Positions 36,607 to 45,147 are shown, counted from the stretch's first letter. The stretch is 64,000 nt of DNA from JBEEOW01 sp041191405 (GCA_041191405.1 JBEEOW010000006.1:95738-159737), one strand, 5' to 3'. The notes: generated from the letters alone by a model not told the origin. Program-made: numbers and translations.

Positions 36607-37494
36607 TTATGCGTTATAAGCTTTTGCAAATTCCTCTGCGAAATGCTCAAGTTTTGTTTCGCTTAATGTTGAAGGTTTGTTATTTAGATAATCTTCAATC
36701 ATTTTTCCATTTCGGATAGATGTACCCATTTCAACGTAATTTTTTGCTAATTCTTCATATAAACCAGCGCCAATCATTCCAGCAAATGATTCTTCATCTT
36801 TAAAATCAACCCAAGGAAGTTCAGGTTTGCCAATTGCTTTACCTAAAATTGAAGCAATTTCAGCAGGTTTTTTCTCGTCGCTTGCAATATATTTTACAGA
36901 TTTATCAGCAAAATTTAAAGAAATTAAAGCTTCAGCTGCAACTTTAGCAATATCTTTTGGATGAACTAAAACCAATGTAGAATCTGTTCCAAAATTTCCA
37001 CCAATAATTCCTGCATTTTTGATTAAACCTATGTTATTTAATAAGTTATAATAAAAATATGCTGGACGTAAATGTAAAACATTTACTCCTTCAAGTTTGT
37101 TTAATGCCTGTTCTACATGGTATAAGCCACTCACCGGACCAACACCATCAGCTAAATGAGCTCCAATACTGCTTAAGTTAACCACATATTTTACTCCCGC
37201 ATTTTTAATAGCATTTGCATATTTTTGACCTACACTTGCAATGTACCCTTTCCAATCTTCTTTTGCATGATAAGGAGGTACAATGGTGTAAACCGCTTCT
37301 GCACCTTTGAATGTATTTTCAAGAAAATCTTGGTCAGTTACCAAGCCAATAGCTGCAGTAGCACCCAACTTTTCAATTTCTGATTTGCGTTCCGATGAAC
37401 TACTTACTACCGTAACTTTTTTACCAGCAGCTATTAAATGTTGCACCAGCGGTTTGCTGATATTTCCTAATGAACCTAATACTACAATTGACAT
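36607..37494 (-). CDS. NmrA-like NAD(P)-binding oxidoreductase
   Basis: A 295-aa atypical short-chain dehydrogenase. The N-terminal Rossmann strand is IVVLGSLGNISKPLVQHL (GxxGxxS type), with AVYTIVPP, YVVNLSSIGAH and LRPAYFYYN following the NmrA/QorB pattern and no YxxxK catalytic pair. Such proteins are NAD(P)H-quinone reductases or redox sensors. It is divergent from an HxlR-family regulator through overlapping promoters, the common arrangement for HxlR-controlled quinone or aldehyde stress enzymes. That link is inference from context. Confidence 0.8.
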   Translation of the reverse strand: MSIVVLGSLGNISKPLVQHLIAAGKKVTVVSSSSERKSEIEKLGATAAIGLVTDQDFLENTFKGAEAVYTIVPPYHAKEDWKGYIASVGQKYANAIKNAGVKYVVNLSSIGAHLADGVGPVSGLYHVEQALNKLEGVNVLHLRPAYFYYNLLNNIGLIKNAGIIGGNFGTDSTLVLVHPKDIAKVAAEALISLNFADKSVKYIASDEKKPAEIASILGKAIGKPELPWVDFKDEESFAGMIGAGLYEELAKNYVEMGTSIRNGKMIEDYLNNKPSTLSETKLEHFAEEFAKAYNA

Positions 37495-37527
37495 AATTTT
37501 ATTGATTTAATATTGAGAAATTTTGTT

Positions 37528-37557
37528 TTGAAATCTGATGCAACAAAGGTATATTTG
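37528..37557 (+). promoter_or_regulatory. Predicted promoter of the HxlR regulator
   Basis: TTG at 37528-37530, a 19-bp spacer, and TATATTTG at 37550-37557. It gives a leader of about 30 nt to the ATG at 37595 and rules out the ATG at 37538, which would lie inside the promoter. Confidence 0.65.
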
Positions 37558-37574
37558 TACTTACTTAAATACAA
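37544..37574 (-). promoter_or_regulatory. Predicted promoter of the NmrA-like oxidoreductase
   Basis: On the minus strand: TTG (complement of 37572-37574), a 20-bp spacer, then TACCTTTG (37551 to 37544). Its -7 box overlaps that of the opposite promoter by 2 bp, so the two polymerases would compete. Confidence 0.65.
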
Positions 37575-37578
37575 GTAC
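37557..37578. promoter_or_regulatory. Candidate HxlR operator
   Basis: An inverted repeat, GTACTT at 37557-37562 and AAGTAC at 37573-37578, with 16 bp centre to centre. It covers the start region of the plus promoter and the -33 of the minus promoter, the place expected for a dimeric winged-helix repressor that controls both genes. Confidence 0.45.
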
Positions 37579-37594
37579 TAACCCTAAAGTATGT

Positions 37595-37945
37595 ATGACA
37601 GCTGTAAAAACATCTTCAACAAACTATTTGAATAAGAAACAAATACAAACTCAGTGTCCGGTTACATTTACACTTGATAAAATAGGTGGAAGATGGAAAG
37701 CAATAATTATTTACAATTTATTATCTGGCAAAAAACGTTATGGGGAATTAAAAAAGTTAATGCCAAGTATTACTGAAAAAATGCTAATTCAACAATTACG
37801 TCAACTTGAAGCTGATAATATGATTGAACGAACAGTAATGCCAGTAGTACCTCCACATGTTGAATATAATTTAACTAAAGCAGGAACTGAACTAGCTCCT
37901 ATTCTTGAAGCAATGTGCAAATGGGCTGATAAATATAATGTTTAA
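37595..37945 (+). CDS. HxlR family winged-helix transcriptional regulator
   Basis: 116 aa from the ATG at 37595. Cys21 in TQCPVTFTLDKIGGRWK is the conserved N-terminal Cys used for thiol redox sensing in several members of this family (for example YodB). SGKKRYGELKKLMPSITEKML is the recognition helix region and ERTVMPVVPPHVEYNLT the wing. It is a dimeric DNA-binding protein, here likely repressing itself and the divergent NmrA-like reductase. The next gene (DinB-like) follows by 23 bp. Confidence 0.9.
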   Translation: MTAVKTSSTNYLNKKQIQTQCPVTFTLDKIGGRWKAIIIYNLLSGKKRYGELKKLMPSITEKMLIQQLRQLEADNMIERTVMPVVPPHVEYNLTKAGTELAPILEAMCKWADKYNV

Positions 37946-37968
37946 AAAAATACTTAATTAATATTATC

Positions 37969-38418
37969 ATGAATAATAATTTCTTTATTCAATTATTTGA
38001 ATATAATCATCATTGTAATCAACAGCTTTTTAATAAACTAACAGAAAATAAGGCTCATTTATCAGAAAAACTAATTCTATTATTTAATCACACTATTAAT
38101 GCACATCAAATTTGGAATAGTAGAATTATAGGTGAACAAACATTTGGGGTATATCAAATAAATGAGTTTGAATCTTTAAGTTTAATTGATGAAAATAACT
38201 TCAATATTTCTCTACAAATACTTCAAAACTACAATTTAGATACTGTTTTTGAGTACAAAACTTCCAAAGGGGATGAATTTATAAACTCAGTAAAAGAAAT
38301 ACTTTTTCATGTAATAAATCATTCCACCTATCATAGAGCTCAAATAGCTAGCGAATGTAAATTAATAGGAATAGATCCTTTAGCTTCAGACTATATTTTA
38401 TATACAAGAATTAAATAA
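37969..38418 (+). CDS. DinB family protein (putative metal-dependent hydrolase/thiol transferase fold)
   Basis: A 149-aa four-helix bundle. The three metal-ligand histidines expected in DinB proteins are visible: LLFNHTINAHQIWNSRI (His45 or so) and HVINHSTYHRAQI near residue 120. The first helix FFIQLFEYNHHCNQQLFNKL is typical. The family includes bacillithiol and mycothiol S-transferases and many proteins of unknown substrate. It is probably co-transcribed with the HxlR gene, in line with a detoxification role. Confidence 0.82.
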   Translation: MNNNFFIQLFEYNHHCNQQLFNKLTENKAHLSEKLILLFNHTINAHQIWNSRIIGEQTFGVYQINEFESLSLIDENNFNISLQILQNYNLDTVFEYKTSKGDEFINSVKEILFHVINHSTYHRAQIASECKLIGIDPLASDYILYTRIK

Positions 38419-38534
38419 ACCAATTTAATTCAGTTAATATTATCTTTTTAAAAATTTCAAAAGTGGCAATATTCACACAAAATCATAGTTCTGATAACAT
38501 ATAATCTTTATTTTTGTAAGTACTTATTATTTTA

Positions 38535-39572
38535 ATGATGAAAAATAGATTTCTTCCTGCTGAGTGGTACCCACAAAGTGCTATACAATTAACTTGGCCT
38601 CACGAAAATACGGACTGGGTTGATATTTTAGATGAAGTTATTGTTTGTTTTAGTGAAATTGTAAAACAAGTTTCTTCTCACCAAAAAGTATTGATTGTTT
38701 GCCCAAATGAAGGAGCTGTTTTGCCTCATATTCAGGATGCTACACTTGAAAATGTAATTTTAGTACCGCTACAAAGTAATGATACTTGGGCTCGTGACCA
38801 TGGTGCAATTACCGTAATTGAAGATGGTAAAGCCAACATTCTTGATTTTAGATTTAATGGTTGGGGCTTAAAATTTGCCTCTAATTTTGACAACCAAATC
38901 ACATCACAACTATTTAAAAAACAAATATTTGGCAAAAATACTACTTATGAAAATCATTTAGGATTTGCATTAGAAGGTGGTGGAATTGAATCAGATGGTA
39001 AAGGAACTATTTTAACTACCTCATATTGTTTACTTTCTCCAAATAGAAATGGACATTTATCAAAAAACGATATAGAACATTATTTACTTAAAGCCTTCAA
39101 TGCAGAAAGAGTACTTTGGTTAGATAATGGATATTTAGCAGGTGATGATACTGATTCTCATATAGATACGCTTGCTCGTTTGTGTAATGAAAACACAATA
39201 GCTTATGTAAAATGCGAGGATAAAGCCGACGAACATTACGAGGCATTACTAGCTATGGAAAATGAATTAAAAGCATTTACCACAGCAGATGGCAAACCCT
39301 ATAATTTGGTTGCATTGCCAATGGCTGATTTATATTTCGATGATGAAGATCCAACTTATCGTTTACCAGCAACTTATGCAAATTTTTTAATCACAAACGA
39401 AATGATTTTAATGCCAACTTATAACTCTCCAAAGGATGAAATTGCCATAAAAATTATGGAATCAATTTTCCCTGATAAAAAAGTAGTTGGTATCAATTGT
39501 ATTTCATTAATCAAGCAACATGGTTCATTACATTGTGTTACAATGCAATATCCTAAAGAAGTTTTTGAGTAG
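38535..39572 (+). CDS. aguA: Agmatine deiminase (peptidylarginine-deiminase family)
   Basis: A 345-aa protein. NDTWARDHGAITV, LEGGGIESDGKGTIL, DTDSHIDTLARL and HGSLHCVTMQYP, which contains nucleophile Cys334, make the guanidino-group hydrolase active site complete. It converts agmatine to N-carbamoylputrescine and ammonia in polyamine synthesis. The N-carbamoylputrescine amidase is not next to it. Two adjacent ATG codons (38535, 38538) are possible starts. TATTTTTG at 38509-38516 is a possible -7 box without a matching TTG. Confidence 0.92.
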   Translation: MMKNRFLPAEWYPQSAIQLTWPHENTDWVDILDEVIVCFSEIVKQVSSHQKVLIVCPNEGAVLPHIQDATLENVILVPLQSNDTWARDHGAITVIEDGKANILDFRFNGWGLKFASNFDNQITSQLFKKQIFGKNTTYENHLGFALEGGGIESDGKGTILTTSYCLLSPNRNGHLSKNDIEHYLLKAFNAERVLWLDNGYLAGDDTDSHIDTLARLCNENTIAYVKCEDKADEHYEALLAMENELKAFTTADGKPYNLVALPMADLYFDDEDPTYRLPATYANFLITNEMILMPTYNSPKDEIAIKIMESIFPDKKVVGINCISLIKQHGSLHCVTMQYPKEVFE

Positions 39573-39653
39573 ATGTGTAAATTATAGTACTATTTTAATT
39601 GATTCTCATAAAAATCTTCAAATTTTAAAAGCATTTAATTTATATTTGCCATT

Positions 39654-41129
39654 ATGAATAATACAGCTCAAGATAAATCAGCAGTTACAGAGAATGTTTT
39701 GAAAAAAATTATTTCTCATGCTAAAGAATATGGTTTTGTTTTTCCGTCGAGTGAAATTTATGACGGTCTATCTGCAGTGTACGATTATGGCCCTTATGGG
39801 GTAGAGTTAAAAAACAATTTGAAGAATTTGTGGTGGCGTACCATGACCCAATTGAATGATAATATCGTTGGGATTGATGCAGCTATTTTTATGCATCCAA
39901 CTACATGGAAAGCTTCGGGTCACGTTGATGGTTTTAGCGACCCAATGATTGACAACAAAGATTCTAAAAAAAGATACAGAGCTGATGTACTTGTAGAAGA
40001 ATATGCAGCTACAAAATCTCCAGAAGAAGGCTTAGCACTTGAGAAAGAATTAGCTCGTTTGTTAGAAGCATCAGATTTAAAAGGTGTTCAAGATTTAATT
40101 ATCAGAGAAAATATTGTTTGCCCAATTTCAAAAACAGCTAACTGGACAGAAGTTCGTCAATTTAACTTGATGTTCTCTACCCAAGTTGGTTCAGTAGCTG
40201 AAGATTCAAGCACTATTTATTTACGTCCAGAAACTGCACAAGGAATTTTTGTAAACTTCCTAAATGTACAAAAATCTGCACGTATGAAAGTGCCATTTGG
40301 TATAGCACAAATTGGTAAAGCTTTTAGAAATGAAATAGTTGCACGTCAGTTTATATTCCGTATGCGTGAATTTGAACAAATGGAAATGCAATTTTTTGTT
40401 CGTCCAGGAGAAGAGTTACAATGGTACACTCACTGGAAAGAAGCTCGTATGAAATGGCACAAAGCATTAGGAATTCCTGAGGATAAATTACGTTATCACG
40501 ACCACGAAAAATTAGCTCACTACGCTAACGCAGCTGTGGATATTGAGTACGAATTCCCATTTGGTTTTAAAGAAGTTGAGGGTATTCACTCTCGTACTGA
40601 CTTTGACCTTAAAAGTCACCAAGAATATTCGAAGAAAAAACAACAATACTTTGATTCAGAGGTAAATCAAAATTACATTCCTTATGTAGTTGAAACTTCT
40701 GTTGGAGCAGATAGATTATTCCTTTTAACACTTTGCAACGCATTTACTGAAGAAACAGTAGGCGAAGGCGAGCAACAAAAAGAGAGAGTTTATCTAAAAT
40801 TACACCCAGCAGTAGCGCCAGTTAAAGCTGCAATTTTCCCAATCACTAAAAAAGACGGACTTCCAGAAAAAGCTCGTGAAATATACAATGAGTTAAGATT
40901 CGACTTAAATGTAATCTACGAGGAAAAAGATGCAATTGGTAAACGTTACACTCGTCAAGATTTAATCGGAACGCCTTTCTGTATCGCAGTTGATCATCAA
41001 TCACTTGAAGATAATACAGTTACTATCCGTTATCGTGACACAACCACGCAAGAACGTATTTCAATCGCTGATTTAAAAGCTAAATTAGTAAAAGAAACTT
41101 CATTCAATACAGTACTTTCATTGGTTTAG
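39654..41129 (+). CDS. glyQS: Glycine-tRNA ligase, single-chain type
   Basis: A 491-aa class II enzyme of the eukaryote/archaea-like alpha2 type. SSEIYDGLSAVYDYGPYG is the family N-terminus, PETAQGIFVNF and FRNEIVARQFIFRMREFEQME form motif 2, and VETSVGADRLFL is motif 3. The C-terminal anticodon-binding domain has HPAVAPVKAAIFPI. It charges tRNA-Gly. TATATTTG at 39641-39648 ends 5 bp before the ATG, so the mRNA may have almost no leader. Confidence 0.97.
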   Translation: MNNTAQDKSAVTENVLKKIISHAKEYGFVFPSSEIYDGLSAVYDYGPYGVELKNNLKNLWWRTMTQLNDNIVGIDAAIFMHPTTWKASGHVDGFSDPMIDNKDSKKRYRADVLVEEYAATKSPEEGLALEKELARLLEASDLKGVQDLIIRENIVCPISKTANWTEVRQFNLMFSTQVGSVAEDSSTIYLRPETAQGIFVNFLNVQKSARMKVPFGIAQIGKAFRNEIVARQFIFRMREFEQMEMQFFVRPGEELQWYTHWKEARMKWHKALGIPEDKLRYHDHEKLAHYANAAVDIEYEFPFGFKEVEGIHSRTDFDLKSHQEYSKKKQQYFDSEVNQNYIPYVVETSVGADRLFLLTLCNAFTEETVGEGEQQKERVYLKLHPAVAPVKAAIFPITKKDGLPEKAREIYNELRFDLNVIYEEKDAIGKRYTRQDLIGTPFCIAVDHQSLEDNTVTIRYRDTTTQERISIADLKAKLVKETSFNTVLSLV

Positions 41130-41200
41130 AGTTCAGAGTTCAGAGTTTTCATATTTACCTTATAAACTCTTAACCCTAAACCCTAAACCCTTAACTTAAA
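41130..41200. repeat. Intergenic simple-sequence repeats
   Basis: GAGTTCAGAGTTCAGAG at 41130-41146 and CCCTAAACCCTAAACCC at about 41172-41190 fill the gap after glyQS. They are low-complexity intergenic sequence. Nothing else is seen there. Confidence 0.6.
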
Positions 41201-41205
41201 ATACG

Positions 41206-41682
41206 ATGATTATCAAAACCAAAAAGTACCAATTAGAGAAAAATAACTATCTCAAAATTGCGTTAATCAATGCATTGAAAGAGCAATGGTGGGCATTTTT
41301 GATAGCTTTAGGTATCTGTGCATTTGCCTATTTTAGTTGGTGGTTTATAGTAGTTGGTGTAGTTGCGGCAATATTATTTGTAGCATTTTGGGCTATACAA
41401 TTTTCTGGAGTAACCCAATTAGAACAATACAAAACATTGTTTGATAAATACTTATATGAAATTGATAGTCGTCAGATAATGATGAAACTCAACGACAAAC
41501 AAGGAATGCAAATGCCTTGGGAACAAATAAAAACTGTTCAAAAAACCAGCGAAGCATATATTTTATTTATCTCAAAAGGACAATTCTTGTTTTTACCATT
41601 CAAAATATTTAATTCAGATGCTGATATTAAGTTTTTTGAGATGTTGTTAAAAAGAAAAGAATTATTGCCAGAAGTTAAATAG
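41206..41682 (+). CDS. YcxB-like membrane protein
   Basis: A 158-aa protein. Two TM segments close together (about 28-60: WWAFLIALGICAFAYF and VVGVVAAILFVAFW) are followed by a cytosolic domain with IDSRQIMMKLNDKQGMQMPWEQIKTV and ISKGQFLFLPF, the pattern of the YcxB C-terminal (PH-like) domain. Function of the family is unknown. It is followed by a terminator. Confidence 0.65.
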   Translation: MIIKTKKYQLEKNNYLKIALINALKEQWWAFLIALGICAFAYFSWWFIVVGVVAAILFVAFWAIQFSGVTQLEQYKTLFDKYLYEIDSRQIMMKLNDKQGMQMPWEQIKTVQKTSEAYILFISKGQFLFLPFKIFNSDADIKFFEMLLKRKELLPEVK

Positions 41683-41707
41683 TATTTATCTTTCTCTATA
41701 AAATTAT

Positions 41708-41744
41708 AAAAGCCATTCGAAACACGAGTTTGAATGGCTTTTTT
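41708..41744 (+). terminator. Terminator after the YcxB-like gene
   Basis: AAAAGCCATTC (41708-41718) opposes GAATGGCTTTT (41732-41742), followed by T residues, with a 13-nt loop. Confidence 0.8.
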
Positions 41745-41767
41745 ATGATTTATTTAAATTTCTAATT

Positions 41768-42226
41768 ATGAAAAAATACCTTACTCTTATAATTATAAGT
41801 TGCTTTTTAGGTTTTGCAAATTTGAGTTTTTCTCAAACTCAAAGTAACGTTGACTATCTTCAGATTAGACCTGAACTTGAAAATATACATAATGATTCAA
41901 TTCGTGCTTATGATTTGTCTGAAGTTGAGGAAATTCCTTTATATGTAGGTGGTTATAAAGAAATGTCTAATTTTATTATTAAAAATTTAAATTATCCTAA
42001 AAGTTTAGAAAAAACATCTGTTTCGGGTAAAGTGTTTATTGGTTTTTCAGTTGAAAGTGATGGGAAATTAAGTGATTTTACAGTTATTAAAGGTATCCAT
42101 CCTGATTTAGATAATGAGGCATTAAGAGTTGTAAAGTTAATGCCAAAATGGAATCCAGGGAAAGTAAAAGGTAAAGCAGTGAAAATTAAAAAAATAGTGA
42201 TTCCATTTAATTTCGAAATAAAATAA
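41768..42226 (+). CDS. Secreted TonB C-terminal domain protein
   Basis: A 152-aa protein with a signal peptide ending near SFS. The mature part is one TonB C-terminal domain: FIIKNLNYPKSLEKTSVSGKVFIGFSVESDGKLSDF and VVKLMPKWNPGKVKGKAVKIK are the usual strands. There is no N-terminal TM or Pro-rich linker, so it is not a normal energy transducer. It is a free periplasmic TonB_C-like protein as often found in Bacteroidota. Role unknown. Confidence 0.8.
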   Translation: MKKYLTLIIISCFLGFANLSFSQTQSNVDYLQIRPELENIHNDSIRAYDLSEVEEIPLYVGGYKEMSNFIIKNLNYPKSLEKTSVSGKVFIGFSVESDGKLSDFTVIKGIHPDLDNEALRVVKLMPKWNPGKVKGKAVKIKKIVIPFNFEIK

Positions 42227-42401
42227 AACTGATATAAATCATATTTCAGCTTTTATTAAACAAAATTGCAATTAAATATTTGATAATCTGTTTTTTATAA
42301 TTGATATCTATTGTTTTTATTTTTACCAATTAAATTACAACTCCCATTCTACACCTAAAAATTTATATCTTTGTAAATAGACAAAAAAATATAAATACAA
42401 T

Positions 42402-42755
42402 ATGTCAGATACTCCAATAATTTGTCCAAGTTGCAAATCTCCTTATGGTTATTCAAATGGAACTTCACTGGTTTGCCCAGAATGTAACCATGAGTGGAAT
42501 GAAGAAGATGTAGTAGCTGACGAAGTTTCGGCAGATACAGAAAATGTAATCAAAGATGCCAATGGTAATATTTTACAAGATGGTGACACTGTGGTAGTAA
42601 TCAAAGATTTGCCAGTAAAAGGAGCGCCAAAATCAATTAAGGCTGGTACTAAAGTTAAAAATATTCGCTTAACTGATGGCGATCATAATATAGATTGCAA
42701 AATTGATGGTTTTGGAGCTATGGCTCTAAAATCTGAATTTGTAAGAAAGGCTTAA
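42402..42755 (+). CDS. yjdM: YjdM/PhnA-like zinc ribbon protein
   Basis: A 117-aa protein. The N-terminal zinc ribbon uses ICPSCKSPYGY and LVCPECNHEW (four Cys). A second domain follows, with DANGNILQDGDTVVVIKDLPVKG and VKNIRLTDGDHNIDCKIDGFGAM, as in E. coli YjdM (once called PhnA). Despite the old name it is not shown to act on phosphonates. TATCTTTG at 42366-42373 is a possible -7 box. The gap upstream (175 bp) holds nothing else I can identify. Confidence 0.92.
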   Translation: MSDTPIICPSCKSPYGYSNGTSLVCPECNHEWNEEDVVADEVSADTENVIKDANGNILQDGDTVVVIKDLPVKGAPKSIKAGTKVKNIRLTDGDHNIDCKIDGFGAMALKSEFVRKA

Positions 42756-42764
42756 TTTAATGAT

Positions 42765-42799
42765 AGGTGTAAGTTTGAAATAGCTTGCACCTTTTTTTT
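42765..42799 (+). terminator. Terminator of yjdM
   Basis: AGGTGTAAG opposes CTTGCACCT (one G-T pair), followed by TTTTTTT. Confidence 0.8.
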
Positions 42800-42918
42800 G
42801 AACTTATTTTTACATTTATCAAACCAAAATGCCATTCGTTCGTACAACCTAGCAGTTGTTGGTAAGATTTTTTATTTTATTGATTACTAAATGATTATAA
42901 ATATTTAAAATCAATAAA

Positions 42919-43149
42919 ATGGATATTGTCAGAAATTTTCAATTTGTACTATCAGTTGAGCATAAACCAGAAGGACTTCAGTTATTTAAAAGAATAGGCA
43001 TTTTTATTGTTTATCAAAATACTTATACGCCCAACGAATATTATGTTTTCAATCCAAAAACAGAATTATATTATATTTTGCAAAGAGTGGCTCTTTTTGA
43101 TTCGGTTGAAAATGACTTTATGGGAGCAATTATGGCTTTTTGTAAGTAA
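42919..43149 (+). CDS. Small protein of 76 aa, unknown
   Basis: An ATG start followed by FQFVLSVEHKPEGLQLFKRIGIFIVYQN and NEYYVFNPKTELYYILQRV. The regular hydrophobic pattern and a mixed beta/alpha look suggest a real protein. No family is recognised and no signal peptide is present. It stands alone between yjdM and the T9SS gene. Confidence 0.4.
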   Translation: MDIVRNFQFVLSVEHKPEGLQLFKRIGIFIVYQNTYTPNEYYVFNPKTELYYILQRVALFDSVENDFMGAIMAFCK

Positions 43150-43347
43150 AGAAGATTGTAAAACCTACCCATATTTTCTCTTTTAATTGATTTTATTTCA
43201 ACTTGTTTATATTAGTTTGGTTTTATATTCTTATAAATCAACGTGTTGTTTTGTTTTATATAATTCTAATTTTTTATTAATACCTAACCTTTTAGGGTAG
43301 ACTATATGTGAAATATCAAAGTTAACATTGTAACAAACAATATAACT

Positions 43348-44382
43348 ATGAAAAAATTATTACTTACTACCTTATTCGGAGCTATAATTAGCTTAACAAA
43401 TGCGCAAGTTGACAACACAAACTTAGTTGCAAATTATTTTTTTGAGCAAAATACAAATGCTCACAACAATGTTCCATTAAACGGAACTGTAAACGGAACT
43501 GTGTCTTACGACACAAAAAATGGGTCTGCATTAAAAATTTCAAATACTCTAGGCTCTACTAGTTGTAATGGAACGTGGCAGCCACAGTGTATAAGATTTA
43601 GTAAGGGCGGTTGCTTACAATATCAGCAAGTTTGTGTTGGTTCTTTAACAAATATACCTTCAAGCAATAATTATGTAAGTTTACCATTAAGTGACACAGT
43701 AATTAAAGATAAGTTCACTATTTCATTTTGGTTAAATCCTACAAATACTAATGTGTTTGTGTGGAATAATATATTTTCAAAAAGATTAAACAGACAATTA
43801 ATAGATGGTAAAACTGTACTTTATAATAGTATAAATATTTCAGTTTATAATGCAACAACATTAAATGCAGGTATTTCTACATTAAATGATACAGAAGTTA
43901 ATTTAACAACTCCAATTTCAACAGCAGTTTGGACCTACATTACATTTACTTATGATGGTAGTAAAATTAAACTTTATAAAAATGGTGTTTTAGCTAGTGA
44001 AGCTAACATAACAGGTAATATCAATTTCGATAGTCAATTTCAATGGGTACTTGGTCAAATGTCAGATAAAGACAATGCACAAGGAGGTAATTTTATGATG
44101 GATGATTTGTATATTTTTTCAAGAGCATTGAGTGCACAAGAAGTTGTATCATTACAATCATCAGGAATCACTGGGTTAGAAGATAATGTTTTAAATCAAA
44201 GATATGTTATAAGTCCAAACCCCGCAAACGACTATGTTAATTTGCTAGCATTTGGTCAAATATTTGATTTATTAGGCAACAAAGTAGCTGAAGGTGTTGG
44301 TAATGTATCTGTTAGTGGTTTACATGTAGGAGTTTATCTTGTTAAAATAGGCGTTCAAACAGAAAAGTTAGTTATAAAATAA
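43348..44382 (+). CDS. Secreted LamG-like protein with T9SS type A sorting domain
   Basis: A 344-aa protein with a signal peptide ending near LTNA. A concanavalin-like LamG/laminin-G-3 domain covers about 25-265 (FTISFWLNPTNTN, TYITFTYDGSKIKLYKNGVL, MMDDLYIFSRALSAQEV). A Cys-rich insert with four Cys at about 72-94 is unusual. The C-terminus (about 285-344) has ISPNPANDYVNL, IFDLLGNKVAEG and GVYLVKIG..EKLVIK, the Type IX sorting signal. It is exported to the surface or medium, probably as a carbohydrate-binding or adhesive protein. Confidence 0.88.
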   Translation: MKKLLLTTLFGAIISLTNAQVDNTNLVANYFFEQNTNAHNNVPLNGTVNGTVSYDTKNGSALKISNTLGSTSCNGTWQPQCIRFSKGGCLQYQQVCVGSLTNIPSSNNYVSLPLSDTVIKDKFTISFWLNPTNTNVFVWNNIFSKRLNRQLIDGKTVLYNSINISVYNATTLNAGISTLNDTEVNLTTPISTAVWTYITFTYDGSKIKLYKNGVLASEANITGNINFDSQFQWVLGQMSDKDNAQGGNFMMDDLYIFSRALSAQEVVSLQSSGITGLEDNVLNQRYVISPNPANDYVNLLAFGQIFDLLGNKVAEGVGNVSVSGLHVGVYLVKIGVQTEKLVIK

Positions 44383-44469
44383 TCTAACAATAAACATTTA
44401 AATACAAAAAGTTTTTTATAACTTGCGTGGCTAAAACTAACCGGGACGGGTTCCCAAAAATTAATTACA

Positions 44470-44997
44470 ATGGCTGTTAAAATCAGACTCGCAAGAAGAG
44501 GAAAAAAAGGAGCACCAATTTATGATATATTGGTAGCAAACTCAGTAGCACCACGTAGTGGTCGTTTCATTGAGAAAATCGGTTCATATCAACCAGTTGC
44601 TGATCCAGCAATTATTTTGTTGAATGAAGACCGTGCTCTTTACTGGGTAATGGTAGGTGCACAACCAACTGATACCGCAAAAACAATTTTACAAAAAGCA
44701 GGTATCCTTTTCAAAAAACACTTACAAGTAGGTGTTAACAAAGGTGCAATTACGCAAGAAGTTGCAGATGCTCGTTTTGCTGAATGGAAAAAAGGAAAAG
44801 ATGCTGTAGTTGAATCTGAAGCTAGCAAAAACGCTAAAGCTAAAGAAGCTGCTAAAGCGGCTCGTTTAGAAGCTGAAATTAAAGTTAACCAAGCTCGTAT
44901 TGAGGCTCAAGCTGCTGCTGCAGCGGCTGCTGTTGCTGAAGAAGAGCCAGCTGCTGAAGAGGCTGCTGAGGCTAGTACTGAAGAAGCTGCTGAATAA
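44470..44997 (+). CDS. rpsP: Ribosomal protein bS16 with a long Ala/Glu tail
   Basis: A 175-aa protein. The first 80 residues are normal bS16 (MAVKIRLARRGKKGAPIYDI, RSGRFIEKIGSY). The tail is a Lys/Ala/Arg helix followed by an acidic Ala/Glu-rich end, which is common in Bacteroidota. It opens the conserved rpsP-rimM-trmD-rplS cluster. A GC-rich GGGACGGGTTCCC hairpin at 44442-44454 in the leader stands out in an AT-rich region and could be regulatory. Confidence 0.96.
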   Translation: MAVKIRLARRGKKGAPIYDILVANSVAPRSGRFIEKIGSYQPVADPAIILLNEDRALYWVMVGAQPTDTAKTILQKAGILFKKHLQVGVNKGAITQEVADARFAEWKKGKDAVVESEASKNAKAKEAAKAARLEAEIKVNQARIEAQAAAAAAAVAEEEPAAEEAAEASTEEAAE

Positions 44998-45017
44998 GCA
45001 TCCGTATTTGATACTCG

Positions 45018-45053
45018 AAAAGGAACATTGTCTTGCATAATGTTCCTTTTTTT
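45018..45053 (+). terminator. Terminator of rpsP
   Basis: AAAAGGAACATT opposes AATGTTCCTTTT around a 9-nt loop, followed by TTT. It separates rpsP from rimM in a cluster that is one operon in many bacteria. Confidence 0.85.
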
Positions 45054-45066
45054 GTATTTATTTAGA

Positions 45067-45138
45067 TAATAGATTCTAGACATTAGATTTTAGACTTAAT
45101 TCTTCAATCTAACATCTACAATCTAACATCTATAATCT
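45067..45138. repeat. Intergenic simple-sequence repeats before rimM
   Basis: Variants of TAGACATTAGA on one side and CAATCTAACATCTA repeated on the other make a weak inverted arrangement in the 150-bp gap. No gene is seen. Confidence 0.5.
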
Positions 45139-45147
45139 TAACAAAAA

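Noticed and set aside
37538..37594. Longer N-terminus for the HxlR regulator from the ATG at 37538
   Set aside because: It lies upstream of the predicted transcription start and within the divergent promoters.
41172..41190. Telomere-like CCCTAAACCCTAAACCC
   Set aside because: Only two to three units in a short intergenic gap between normal bacterial genes. It is simple sequence, not a telomere or origin.
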